Shown: one piece after another, positions 47,443 through 55,796 of the stretch
Layout: every line of letters starts with the position of its first letter
How positions within the stretch are numbered: position 1 is the stretch's first letter
NCBI RefSeq assembly: GCF_005943945.1
Contig: NZ_CP040710.1
Span: forward strand, 3,393,501 to 3,457,500
DNA: 64,000 nt
Direction: 5' to 3'
Source: Aggregatimonas sangjinii
GTDB taxonomy: Bacteria; Bacteroidota; Bacteroidia; Flavobacteriales; Flavobacteriaceae
The notes under the pieces: generated by a model
Database searches by the model: none
What the model was told of the DNA's origin: nothing
The model's input: the letters and a program-made list of their open reading frames with translations, nothing else
Program-made: the position numbers and the translations under genes

Positions 47443-47790
47443 ATGAAGAAGTTTTTCCTGACCATTGCACTTGCTCTGGTCGTCTGTTTCGCCCAAGCGC
47501 AAACGGACAACACGAAGGAATCTGATGCCGAAATCATACAGATGGCCCCGCCCAAGCTCAAAGTATTCCCTAACCCAGCTACCAGCGTAGTGAATGTTCT
47601 GGGCGTTTTAAATTCGAAAAAGGCCGACATTACGATATCTGACCTCTACGGAACTACCTTGGCGACATACCAATGGGAAATACGCAACAATGCCCTGAAT
47701 ATTCCGATTTCAAACTTAAAGGCAGGTATCTATTTGATCTCCATTTATTCTAAGGAACAAACGGTACAGACAAAATTTTACAAGCAATAA
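47443..47790 (+). CDS. Small secreted protein with T9SS sorting domain
   Basis: A 115-residue protein made of a signal peptide (MKKFFLTIALALVVCFAQAQ), a 20-residue acidic spacer, and a type IX secretion C-terminal domain (LKVFPNPATSVVNVLG, then LKAGIYLISIYSKEQ). There is no room for another domain, so the cargo is essentially the sorting signal itself. The ATG at 47443 is chosen because the signal peptide starts there. It follows polA by 88 bases. Confidence 0.8.
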   Translation: MKKFFLTIALALVVCFAQAQTDNTKESDAEIIQMAPPKLKVFPNPATSVVNVLGVLNSKKADITISDLYGTTLATYQWEIRNNALNIPISNLKAGIYLISIYSKEQTVQTKFYKQ

Positions 47791-47818
47791 CTTTATTTGG
47801 CCTTACGACCAATAAAAA

Positions 47819-47848
47819 AACCCTCGACCATTAACACGATCGAGGGTT
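47819..47848. terminator. Bidirectional terminator
   Basis: A 9-bp perfect stem AACCCTCGA / TCGAGGGTT with a 12-base loop has an A-run on the left and ACTTTTTG on the right, between two convergent genes. Confidence 0.82.
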
Positions 47849-47869
47849 ACTTTTTGCTTTTCAATTGTT

Positions 47870-48373
47870 TTATCTTCGCTCGAAAATCAATTCCCCACTG
47901 GCATTAAAATTAGGAATATCCAAACCGCTTGCATCTATGGTCAGGGTATCGCCATCGACCGTTGCCGCAGTGGTAACTGTTTGTCCGTCACTATTAAGGA
48001 TGGATAAGGTCGTACCATCATAAACATAGGTACTAGTATCGGTATCTTTTTCGGTCGGGCAAGGAATGTCTAAACCCGTGCCTTCGGCATTTACGCCCGG
48101 TCTAAGATAATTTACAGAGTTTTCCGCTACCACGGTCAAATCTTGATTAAAGGTGAACGTAATAACATAGCAGTCCCTCGCGGTCAAAAAATCCAACGCA
48201 TCGCGACCGTTCTTGGCATCATCACTGGCCGTTTGATCATCTATTCTTAATTCGGTAGCCTGCCAACTGCCGACGATGGCACTGGAATCGGTTTCACTGC
48301 TTTTGTCATCGTCCTTCGAACAAGAACAGATTAAGGTAGTCGCCATGACAAGTAAGAGAATTTTGGATTTCAT
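47870..48373 (-). CDS. Lipocalin-like lipoprotein
   Basis: A 167-residue lipoprotein (MKSKILLLVMATTLICSC, Cys18). It is followed by a Ser/Asp spacer and a small beta-barrel of the lipocalin-like type common in Bacteroidota (IVGSWQATELRID, ITFTFNQDLTVV, TYVYDGTTLSI). It is expected to be tethered to the outer membrane. The ligand is unknown. Confidence 0.8.
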   Translation of the reverse strand: MKSKILLLVMATTLICSCSKDDDKSSETDSSAIVGSWQATELRIDDQTASDDAKNGRDALDFLTARDCYVITFTFNQDLTVVAENSVNYLRPGVNAEGTGLDIPCPTEKDTDTSTYVYDGTTLSILNSDGQTVTTAATVDGDTLTIDASGLDIPNFNASGELIFERR

Positions 48374-48452
48374 CTTTTCTGTATAATTTTTAGTTGTACA
48401 CCATTTAAACGTTCATTACAAGAATATCGTATGTATTTTAAAAAATACGCTC

Positions 48453-48842
48453 TTAGAGCACGAAACGATATGTCGCTTTGATCAAAAAGGTGTTGTTCAC
48501 CTTCTGATTCAATATTTGTCCATCTAGACTACGGCCCAAACTATCCGTCGGATCCCCGAAACCCGTTACGCCTTGCGACCTGACCAGAAATATCTCGGAA
48601 CCTGGAATATACTCCCATCGGGAAACGAGGTTCGAACGAAACTGAACAAATGAAAAGTCAGGGTCGGCTATTTCATAGTCGGTAAGACCATCGCTATTTT
48701 CATCCATTTGATATGGACCGTTACCATACTGTTTAGCTACCTGAAGATTATTACTTTTAACCGCATGTTGGAAATAGTCCTTAGTTTCTTCCTTATAAGG
48801 ATTTTCCAAAGTTAGGCCCAACACTGCTGCACCACTACTCCT
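48453..48842 (-). pseudogene. C-terminal remnant of a DUF5916 family protein
   Basis: The readable part (about 130 residues) ends in the C-terminal beta strands of DUF5916 outer-membrane proteins (FRSNLVSRWEYIPGSEIFLVRSQG, split here between residues 83 and 107, then NNTFLIKATYRFVL). Full members are 700-900 residues. The coding-like sequence continues a few codons above the first possible start and then meets TAA at 48843-48845. No N-terminal part or signal peptide exists upstream, so this is a 5'-truncated fragment. Confidence 0.75.
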
Positions 48843-48937
48843 TTACATTTATTTAACAGAATAACGCACTAAAACTGCGTTATTTTTAATGAAAATTATA
48901 CCGGCTTCTAAAATCTAAAAATATTCCGAAACAAGCG

Positions 48938-48968
48938 TTTGTATATCAAGTAATTTAATGTACATTTG
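48938..48968 (+). promoter_or_regulatory. Promoter of the rplM-rpsI-rpsB-tsf operon
   Basis: A TTTG -33 element (48938-48941) and TACATTTG -7 element (48961-48968), with a 19-base spacer, match the Bacteroidota consensus fully. The start codon follows 46 bases later. Confidence 0.8.
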
Positions 48969-49014
48969 CACCCCATTTATGGGATAGTATTGTTTAATAA
49001 AAAAGAATAAAGTA

Positions 49015-49470
49015 GTGGATACATTAAGCTACAAGACAATTTCGGCCAATCGCAAGACTGTTGACAAGCAATGGTTATTGGTAGATGCCGAAGGAGAAAC
49101 ACTAGGTCGTCTTGCCTCGAAAGTTGCTAAATTAATTAGAGGGAAACACAAACCTAACTTCACACCACACGTTGATTGTGGCGATAATGTAATTATTATC
49201 AATGCTGAAAAGGTACACTTAAGTGGTAACAAGTGGGAGGATAAAACGTACCAGCGTTACACAGGTTATCCAGGTGGGCAACGCGAAACCACTGCTAACG
49301 AATTACTCGCCAAGCACCCAGCGCGTATCGTTGAGAAAGCGGTTAAAGGGATGTTGCCTAAAAACAAGCTCGGTGCCGAATTATTCAGAAATCTTAAGGT
49401 TTATGTTGAATCTTCCCATGAACAAGAAGCACAAAAACCAACCGTATTCAATTTAAAAGAATTTAAGTAA
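49015..49470 (+). CDS. rplM: 50S ribosomal protein L13
   Basis: A 151-residue protein with a GTG start, giving the family N-terminus [31 protein letters not shown] and GMLPKNKLG are diagnostic. It is an early-assembly 50S protein. The next gene begins on its last stop-codon base (TAATG). Confidence 0.97.
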   Translation: MDTLSYKTISANRKTVDKQWLLVDAEGETLGRLASKVAKLIRGKHKPNFTPHVDCGDNVIIINAEKVHLSGNKWEDKTYQRYTGYPGGQRETTANELLAKHPARIVEKAVKGMLPKNKLGAELFRNLKVYVESSHEQEAQKPTVFNLKEFK

Positions 49471-49856
49471 TGGACATCATTCACAAAATCGGTAGGAGAA
49501 AGACCGCTGTAGCCCGAGTTTATGTTTCTGAAGGAAAAGGAAAGATAACCGTGAACCAAAGAGAGTTAAACGACTATTTTCCTACGGCCACTTTGCAATA
49601 CAAGGTAAAGCAACCGTTCACATTGACCGAAAATGACGGTAATTTTGATGTGAAGGTAAATGTTTTTGGTGGAGGTATAACCGGTCAGGCAGAAGCCATC
49701 CGTCTGGCTCTTTCAAGAGCAATGGTTGCCCTTGATGAGGAAAACAGATCGGTTTTGAAGCCGGAAGGATTGATGACCAGAGATCCAAGAATGGTAGAGC
49801 GTAAGAAATTCGGTCAGAAAAAAGCCCGTAAGAAATTCCAGTTCTCCAAACGTTAA
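49470..49856 (+). CDS. rpsI: 30S ribosomal protein S9
   Basis: A 128-residue protein with the family hallmarks GRRKTAVARVYV and the basic tail KKFGQKKARKKFQFSKR, which reaches the P-site tRNA. It overlaps rplM by one base, so translation is coupled. Confidence 0.97.
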   Translation: MDIIHKIGRRKTAVARVYVSEGKGKITVNQRELNDYFPTATLQYKVKQPFTLTENDGNFDVKVNVFGGGITGQAEAIRLALSRAMVALDEENRSVLKPEGLMTRDPRMVERKKFGQKKARKKFQFSKR

Positions 49857-49864
49857 TATTTATG

Positions 49865-49922
49865 CTGAACTTGTTTCGGCACATGATATACTTATTTTTA
49901 TTAGATACTGAAACAAGTTCAG
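49865..49922. repeat. Large hairpin in the rpsI-rpsB gap
   Basis: A 13-bp perfect inverted repeat (CTGAACTTGTTTC with GAAACAAGTTCAG) encloses a 32-base AT-rich loop. It sits 8 bases after rpsI. The motif looks like a dispersed flavobacterial hairpin element. The rest of the 275-base gap holds a smaller palindrome (CCTTCGAAATTTCGAAG near 50013) and could include an S2 leader. Confidence 0.6.
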
Positions 49923-50131
49923 TATAAACCCAGTTCATTGAAAGCCCTTGCGAAAGGGCACTTAAAAAACCTGTCACATTCTAAATCGGTGTGCAGGTAT
50001 TGACCCTGAAACCTTCGAAATTTCGAAGCAGGGCAAGTTAGTTTAGCATCTAAATGGTGAAGGCATTCCGACATACGTTCGGGATACCGATTTGCCATTG
50101 CTAATTCATAAGAACGTAAACTAAATTAAAA

Positions 50132-51364
50132 ATGGCTAAAAAAGTCGAAGTAAAAGATTTATTGGAAGCAGGTGTGCATTTCGGACACCTTACAAGAAAG
50201 TGGAATCCCAACATGGCGCCCTACATCTACATGGAGCGTAACGGAATACACGTCATCAACCTTTATAAAACAGTTGCAAAATTAGAGGAGGCACGACAGG
50301 CGTTGAAGCAAATTGCTTCTTCCGGTCGAAAAATTCTTTTTGTTGCCACTAAGAAACAGGCGAAGGACATTGTTGCCGAAAAAGTAGCAAATGTGAACAT
50401 GCCCTACATTACCGAGCGATGGCCAGGTGGTATGTTGACCAACTTCGTGACCATTCGTAAGTCCGTCAAAAAAATGACAGCCATCGACAGAATGAAAAAA
50501 GACGGTACTTTTTTGAGTCTTTCCAAAAAAGAACGTCTGCAAAAAGACCGTTTGCGTGCAAAATTGGAGAAAAACTTAGGTTCTATCTCTGAAATGTCAC
50601 GCTTGCCGGGTGCCCTTTTCATTGTTGACACGATGCGCGAGCACATTGCCGTTAAAGAAGCCATGAAATTGAACATTCCGATTTTCGCAATGGTCGATAC
50701 CAATTCAGACCCTAGAGAAATCGATTACTTGATTCCATCAAACGACGATGCCTCAAAATCCATTGAAATCATCATGCAGCAGGTTTGCGATGCGGTTGCC
50801 GAAGGGTTAACGGAACGCAAGACCGAAAAGCAAGCCGAAAAAGAAGGTGCGGATACCCCCAAGGCAAAAACCGAAACGAAAAAAGAAGAGGCTATTGTTA
50901 AAGAAGCCCCGGCTATCGCAAAAGACGTGAAAGTTGCCAAACCGGATTCTGATGTAACCAAGGAAATTGACGCTGTCCCTGTAGTTGAAAATAAGGAAAC
51001 ACCTGAGCCAACGCCAGAAACCGTTGAGACCAAAGCGCCTCCTGTCGTAGCTAAAAACCCAAAGACCGAGGTTGACGCGGAGCCAATGGAAAAAATTAAG
51101 AAGAGCGACAAGGCCGATGACCTTACTAAAATCGAAGGTGTTGGGCCCAAAGCAGCTGAGTATCTTGTAGCGGCCGGTGTCGATACGTTTGCAAAGGTAG
51201 CTGAGACAAAGGCTGATAAGATGAAAGAAATTTTGACAGAAGCGAGTTCAAGAATGGGTCACTTAGATCCTACTTCATGGCCAAAGCAGGCTAAAATGGC
51301 TGCCGATGGAAAGTGGGATGAACTAAAGGAATGGCAAGACAACGCTAAGGGTGGTGTAGAATAA
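50132..51364 (+). CDS. rpsB: 30S ribosomal protein S2 with C-terminal HhH extension
   Basis: A 410-residue protein. Residues 1-230 are a complete S2 (VHFGHLTRKWNP, GGMLTNFVTI, DTNSDPREIDYLIPSNDD). A Lys/Glu/Pro/Ala-rich linker of nearly 100 residues follows. Residues 328-410 then form a helix-hairpin-helix domain (ADDLTKIEGVGPKAAEYL, TFAKVAE, ending in a WDELKEWQDN helix). Normal S2 is about 240-260 residues. The same domain type ends ActC in this window. The tail could touch rRNA or mRNA near the 30S platform (inference). Confidence 0.96.
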   Translation: MAKKVEVKDLLEAGVHFGHLTRKWNPNMAPYIYMERNGIHVINLYKTVAKLEEARQALKQIASSGRKILFVATKKQAKDIVAEKVANVNMPYITERWPGGMLTNFVTIRKSVKKMTAIDRMKKDGTFLSLSKKERLQKDRLRAKLEKNLGSISEMSRLPGALFIVDTMREHIAVKEAMKLNIPIFAMVDTNSDPREIDYLIPSNDDASKSIEIIMQQVCDAVAEGLTERKTEKQAEKEGADTPKAKTETKKEEAIVKEAPAIAKDVKVAKPDSDVTKEIDAVPVVENKETPEPTPETVETKAPPVVAKNPKTEVDAEPMEKIKKSDKADDLTKIEGVGPKAAEYLVAAGVDTFAKVAETKADKMKEILTEASSRMGHLDPTSWPKQAKMAADGKWDELKEWQDNAKGGVE

Positions 51365-51434
51365 AGGCCTCAATCGTTTTTGCAGAAAAGTAACCCTTAT
51401 CTTTCTAAAAGAAAGGTGAAATATTAACTAAGAG

Positions 51435-51454
51435 ATTCTCGCCTTCGCGAGAAT
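51435..51454 (+). promoter_or_regulatory. Hairpin between rpsB and tsf
   Basis: An 8-bp perfect stem ATTCTCGC-cttc-GCGAGAAT is followed by an A-rich tail, not a T-run, so it is not a standard terminator. A second small stem (CTTTC with GAAAG, 51401-51415) precedes it. They may tune tsf expression by processing or attenuation. Confidence 0.5.
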
Positions 51455-51475
51455 AAAAAATAAATAGTATAAATT

Positions 51476-52441
51476 ATGGCAAAGATTACCGCCGCAGAAG
51501 TAAATAAATTAAGAAAGGCCACCGGTGCCGGAATGATGGATTGCAAAAATGCTTTGGTCGAAGCTGAGGGCGATTTTGACAAGGCTATCGAAGTATTGCG
51601 CAAAAAAGGTCAGAAAGTAGCTGCCAAGAGAGCCGATAGGGATTCTTCAGAAGGTGCGGCCATCGCAAAAGTAAATGACGACAAGACCGTAGGTGTTGCC
51701 ATAGTATTGGGTTGTGAAACCGATTTCGTAGGAAAGAACGAAAACTTCGTAGCCCTAGCCAATGAGATTGCAGATCTTGCTTTGCACCAAAATAGCAAAG
51801 AGGAGTTGTTGGCTGCCGATTTTGGTGGTATGACCGTAGCCGAGAAACTAATCGAGCAAACGGGAGTTATTGGTGAAAAACTGGAAATCAACGCTTTTGA
51901 AAAATTAGAAGCGTCTTATGTGGGTTCCTATGTGCACATTAATAAAATCGCTGCTTTGGTCGGTTTATCGGCACGAGTGGATACCGCTGAGGAGTTGAGT
52001 AAAGACGTTGCCATGCAAGTGGCTTCAATGGGTGCGACCACCTTGTCTTACAAGGATTTTGACCCTGCGTTCATTGCTTCTGAAACCGAAGCACGGATTG
52101 CGGTTATCGAAAAAGAGAACGAAGAGCTTGGCCGTTTGGGCAAGACGCTCAAAAATGTGCCGCAATACATTTCAATGGCCCAATTGACCGACGAAGTTAT
52201 CGCCAAGGCGGAAGCGGACGCGAAAGCGCAGTTGCAGGCAGAAGGGAAACCAGAGCAGATTTGGGACAAAATCCTTCCTGGGAAAATGGAGCGTTTTATC
52301 TCGGATAATACCACCTTGGACCAAGAGCAATGTCTGCTGGACCAGAACTTCATCAAGAATGACAAAATCAACGTGGCACAATACGTTGAATCCCATGGTG
52401 ATGTTCACGTTTCGGGCTTCAAGCGCGTTACGTTAGGATAA
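51476..52441 (+). CDS. tsf: Translation elongation factor Ts
   Basis: A 321-residue nucleotide-exchange factor for EF-Tu. The N-terminal UBA-like domain has TGAGMMDCKNAL, and the core has VGVAIVLGCETDFVGKNENF. The length includes the family's two dimerisation domains. It closes the operon and is followed by a strong terminator. Confidence 0.97.
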   Translation: MAKITAAEVNKLRKATGAGMMDCKNALVEAEGDFDKAIEVLRKKGQKVAAKRADRDSSEGAAIAKVNDDKTVGVAIVLGCETDFVGKNENFVALANEIADLALHQNSKEELLAADFGGMTVAEKLIEQTGVIGEKLEINAFEKLEASYVGSYVHINKIAALVGLSARVDTAEELSKDVAMQVASMGATTLSYKDFDPAFIASETEARIAVIEKENEELGRLGKTLKNVPQYISMAQLTDEVIAKAEADAKAQLQAEGKPEQIWDKILPGKMERFISDNTTLDQEQCLLDQNFIKNDKINVAQYVESHGDVHVSGFKRVTLG

Positions 52442-52465
52442 GCAAACTCAGACTAATTCAAATAA

Positions 52466-52499
52466 AAAGACCGCTTCCTTTTTTAGGAAAGCGGTCTTT
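52466..52499. terminator. Terminator after tsf
   Basis: A stem of about 14 bp (52466-52479 with 52485-52499, one bulge) with GACCGCTT core is followed by TTTTATT. The A-run on the other side makes it usable for the convergent DUF4097 operon as well. Confidence 0.85.
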
Positions 52500-52524
52500 T
52501 ATTCGTTAAACTACAAGCGACGAA

Positions 52525-53337
52525 TCAATTAGACCTAATCATAATATCGCCGTTCATGGTTTTAAAAAGTAGTTCTTCTCCTCCGCCATTAATGGTACCC
52601 GTCACCCATTTATCGACAGTTACCTTGTAAACTCCAGCGGATGATTTTTTTTCATCCTTACTGATGTCACGGGTCATTTTCATTTCGTAATCCGTGTAGA
52701 TTTCCCCGTTATCGGTCTTTGCTTTAACGTTGGCCGACAAGTTAGCTGGAAACGTCACATCCAGATCGCCGTTCAAACTGGTAAAGGCCATGGGCGACTT
52801 TGCATAACCTTTTGTAAAGGACACCACGATATTCTTGTTCAATGCATCCGCAATGACCGAGCCACCAATATTGACCAAGGAAATCGCGCCGTTTAGATTA
52901 CTGATTTCCATTTCCCCGATTACCCCTTCTACCTTAATATTACCGTTGTTCGTTGCACGCAGATCCAGTGAGAAATTCTCCGGTACCTTGATCAGAAAAT
53001 CGACCGTTTTATTCTGCTTACGTGATCTGACCGTTACTTTGTTATTGTACTCCTCTACGGAAAATTCAATGGATGTATCCCCGATTTTCCGCATGCCATC
53101 CTTCGTTTTTTGCGACTTGGAACTTTGCTTACTCGTCGTTTCTACAATAACGTCCTCTCCTTGATGTGCTTCTACGGTAATCGAGCCGTAAAGCAATCCT
53201 ATTTTCAAGTATCCCGCTTCCCCTGGGGTACTCAGAGGTATCGTAACGGTCTCCTTCTCATCGGCTTGGGCCACTATACTCCCAAAAGAAAGTAAAAGGA
53301 CTAAAAATGTGACCATGTGTATTCTTCTATTTCCCAT
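52525..53337 (-). CDS. DUF4097 family secreted beta-repeat protein (second copy)
   Basis: A 270-residue protein with a signal peptide (cleavage after VAQA near residue 25). The rest is short beta-strand repeats of the DUF4097 type (NNGNIKVEGVIGEMEISNLNG, here around residues 130-150, then FTSLNGDLDVTFPANL). It starts 4 bases after its paralogue ends, so it is the last gene of the sigma-factor operon. Function unknown; envelope location is inferred. Confidence 0.8.
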   Translation of the reverse strand: MGNRRIHMVTFLVLLLSFGSIVAQADEKETVTIPLSTPGEAGYLKIGLLYGSITVEAHQGEDVIVETTSKQSSKSQKTKDGMRKIGDTSIEFSVEEYNNKVTVRSRKQNKTVDFLIKVPENFSLDLRATNNGNIKVEGVIGEMEISNLNGAISLVNIGGSVIADALNKNIVVSFTKGYAKSPMAFTSLNGDLDVTFPANLSANVKAKTDNGEIYTDYEMKMTRDISKDEKKSSAGVYKVTVDKWVTGTINGGGEELLFKTMNGDIMIRSN

Positions 53338-53341
53338 CGTT

Positions 53342-54211
53342 CTATTTTTTTAATGTTGCATCACCGTTTAAGAGATTGAAATCCAATTGAATTCCCCCGT
53401 TTCCTATTCTATACGACTGTTCGGAACTCATATTGTATTTTGCTTTTTTTCCATTCTTGGTTTTGGTTTGTACCAAACGCGGACTCAGTTTTTCGGTGTC
53501 GTAATTGGTATACATATCACCGTTTAAACTTTTGAAGGAAACCTCTGCATTCAAATCGGCTTGAAAAGTAACGTTGACATCCCCATTTAAGGAATGGTAC
53601 TTTGAATCGCCGCTGGGGTTCTTATAGTAGGTGATGTTAATATCCCTGTTCAAGGCATTTACATCGGTCTTCCCTGTAATATTATCCAAAGTAATCGCCC
53701 CGTTGAGGTTACTCACGATAATTTCTTCGCCATGAACGTTCTTCGCATAAATATCCCCGTCGTTCATCGTAGCCAGTTTTACATTGGTGTTTTTGGGTAC
53801 TTTTAGCTTGAAATCGAGATAGTAGCGATAGTCCGGTTGTTCCCATCTGCCGTTTTTCTTTCTGTTCGAATACCTGCCAATTGCGGTATCAAAATCGTTC
53901 CATGGTGATTCCAGATATACATAGATACGCTGACCTACTTCTTCGATTTTCAGCTGTATATCACGCCTACCCTCTTCTAAAAGGGCCTGACTTCTGGCCG
54001 AAATAGTTTTTTCAACCTCAATTTTGATGGTCTTTCCATCATAGCCTTCCACGCTTATGGGTCCGTTTACATTTTGGACTACTAGCATGTTCTCCACGGA
54101 ATTTGAAGAAAAACCTATTTCCTTGGCAATGGTTTCCGTTGACTTCTGGGCCGCAATACCATAGCTACATAAAAAGCTTAGTACGGTCAGTCCTGTTTTA
54201 ACTGTTCTCAT
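53342..54211 (-). CDS. DUF4097 family secreted beta-repeat protein (first copy)
   Basis: A 289-residue paralogue of the next gene, with a signal peptide (1-21). It has the repeated strands MNDGDIYAKNVHGEEIIVSNLNGAI (within residues 148-172), HSLNGDVNVTFQADLNAE and KSLNGDMYTNYD. It follows the anti-sigma candidate by 61 bases. The pair probably forms envelope proteins whose expression is set by the sigma/anti-sigma pair upstream in the transcript. Confidence 0.8.
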   Translation of the reverse strand: MRTVKTGLTVLSFLCSYGIAAQKSTETIAKEIGFSSNSVENMLVVQNVNGPISVEGYDGKTIKIEVEKTISARSQALLEEGRRDIQLKIEEVGQRIYVYLESPWNDFDTAIGRYSNRKKNGRWEQPDYRYYLDFKLKVPKNTNVKLATMNDGDIYAKNVHGEEIIVSNLNGAITLDNITGKTDVNALNRDINITYYKNPSGDSKYHSLNGDVNVTFQADLNAEVSFKSLNGDMYTNYDTEKLSPRLVQTKTKNGKKAKYNMSSEQSYRIGNGGIQLDFNLLNGDATLKK

Positions 54212-54272
54212 GATTGTTCGTTTTTTGATGCGCTGCGCCCGCCTTGTATCTGATAGGTACGCTCGGCTGTGT

Positions 54273-55076
54273 TTATATGATGTGATTGATTGATTCCTCT
54301 AATTTTTGCTTGACCGTTGAGTTGATATCGGGTTTTTGCAATAACTGTTTCATAGACTCAATGGAGGTCCTCTCCTGTAGGGCAACCATTAAATCGGCCA
54401 AGGCGATTTGAACCAAAGGCGAATCTTGCAACGCAATGGATTTGACCAAACCCATCCGCACTTCCGGCGTCTCAACATATTTGGTCAAAGACTCGATGGC
54501 CACCAAGCGCACATTGATGTTCGGGTCATTGTTCAAGGTCGAAAAAAGGGCTTTTATGACACGTTCATTGGCATCGTTCAACTTGGCTGCTTCATTCACC
54601 GCCTGTAAACGTTTATTCGCCGAGGGTTGCTCCAACAAGGTCAACACTAATTCTTGGCGCACCTCCTCGGTCTCATTGTTGACCACTGCCGGCACATTAA
54701 CTGTCGGGTTTGGATTACTGGTATTGAACACATAGCCAACGGCAAGCCCAATAGTTAACAAGAGGACGCCAAGAGCCAATTGCGGTCTGTGTATCGGGCC
54801 AAAAAAAGATTTTAAATTTCGAAACCAACCGGACTTCTCAATGGAATTCTTTTCCATTTTAGCGTTCAACATCTCGAAAAAAACGGTATCCATTAGTTTG
54901 GATGGTTCCGGGATTTTGGTTTCTTCTAAATTATGCCAGGTACCGGCCAGCGCTTCGAATTCTTCTTTGTGCTTCAAATGGTTTTGGAGATACCTTTCAA
55001 ATTCTCGTTGTCCGTTTTCATCCAGCTCGCCGGATAGGTATTCCATCATCCATATTTCAAACTTTTCCTGTTCCAT
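54273..55076 (-). CDS. Anti-sigma factor candidate with periplasmic HEAT repeats
   Basis: A 267-residue protein. Residues 1-60 form a short helical cytoplasmic domain typical of zinc-less anti-sigma factors (MEYLSGELDENGQREFERYL); there is no His/Cys zinc motif. One membrane helix (about 97-116) follows, and then a helical HEAT-like repeat domain outside (LQAVNEAAKLNDANERVIKAL, NVRLVAIESLTKYVE, SPLVQIALADLMVAL). It begins 2 bases after the sigma factor gene ends. The HEAT part may sense an envelope partner, possibly the DUF4097 proteins. Confidence 0.82.
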   Translation of the reverse strand: MEQEKFEIWMMEYLSGELDENGQREFERYLQNHLKHKEEFEALAGTWHNLEETKIPEPSKLMDTVFFEMLNAKMEKNSIEKSGWFRNLKSFFGPIHRPQLALGVLLLTIGLAVGYVFNTSNPNPTVNVPAVVNNETEEVRQELVLTLLEQPSANKRLQAVNEAAKLNDANERVIKALFSTLNNDPNINVRLVAIESLTKYVETPEVRMGLVKSIALQDSPLVQIALADLMVALQERTSIESMKQLLQKPDINSTVKQKLEESINHII

Positions 55077-55078
55077 AG

Positions 55079-55633
55079 CTATCTTGTTTCCAATTGTAGA
55101 AAAATCGTTCGCAACTCTTTCAACGCTCGGTGCGCCTTTACTTTGGCTGCCCCCTCAGTGCATCCTAAAATCTCACTTATCTGACTGAATTTCATCTCCT
55201 TAAATTTGCTCAATATCAGGACTTCCCGTTCTTCGGGAGCCAATATTTGCATGGCCCGATGCAATACCGATATGTCGTCTTTTTGTTCCATATCCTTTTC
55301 AACAGCATTCGAATCCTCAAGTTTATAGGCAACGGAAGCTACTTCGCTCTGATGAAACGCGATTTTATTTCTTCGATAGTAATCGAAATTCACATTGCGC
55401 GCCGTACGGAACATCCAAGCCGTAAACGAACCTTCACCGGTATAGGTATGTTTATACTTGAGCATGCGAACAAAGACATTTTGTACCAGGTCTTCACTTA
55501 AGGACGCGTTTCGGTTCATGTTATAAAAAAATCCGAAAAGTCGCTTTTTATGACGCTCGTACAGCAGTCCCAGCTTATCGACATCGCCTGCCTTTACTTT
55601 GAGCATTAATGCATTGTTGGTTGGTTCTTGCAT
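55079..55633 (-). CDS. ECF RNA polymerase sigma factor
   Basis: A 184-residue ECF sigma factor. Region 2 has SEDLVQNVFVRMLKY and AWMFRTARNVNFDYYRR. Region 4 has LAPEEREVLILSKFKEMKFSQISEILGCTEGAAKVKAHRAL, its core HTH near residues 125-165. It heads a four-gene operon with an anti-sigma candidate and two DUF4097 proteins. Upstream, GTAACC near 55679-55685 (minus strand) resembles an ECF -35 element and could allow autoregulation (weak). Confidence 0.93.
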   Translation of the reverse strand: MQEPTNNALMLKVKAGDVDKLGLLYERHKKRLFGFFYNMNRNASLSEDLVQNVFVRMLKYKHTYTGEGSFTAWMFRTARNVNFDYYRRNKIAFHQSEVASVAYKLEDSNAVEKDMEQKDDISVLHRAMQILAPEEREVLILSKFKEMKFSQISEILGCTEGAAKVKAHRALKELRTIFLQLETR

Positions 55634-55727
55634 TTAATTTCTTAGGTATACAAAAGGGTAAACTGCGTTTTTAAGAGAAGGTTACATAAAAATCCAATTT
55701 TTAAGGTAATTTTTTTCATAAATAAAA

Positions 55728-55763
55728 GGGGCGGTCCAAAAAGTATACTTTTTGGACCGCCCC
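55728..55763 (-). terminator. Terminator of the M61 peptidase gene: perfect 36-bp palindrome
   Basis: Two 18-base arms pair with no unpaired base in the centre (TACT/AGTA at the tip). On the minus strand it is followed by TTTTATTTAT, an intrinsic terminator 33 bases beyond the M61 stop. It also separates that gene from the sigma-factor operon. Confidence 0.85.
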
Positions 55764-55796
55764 GAAATTTATTATCCTATGAAAAAACAGATGCGA

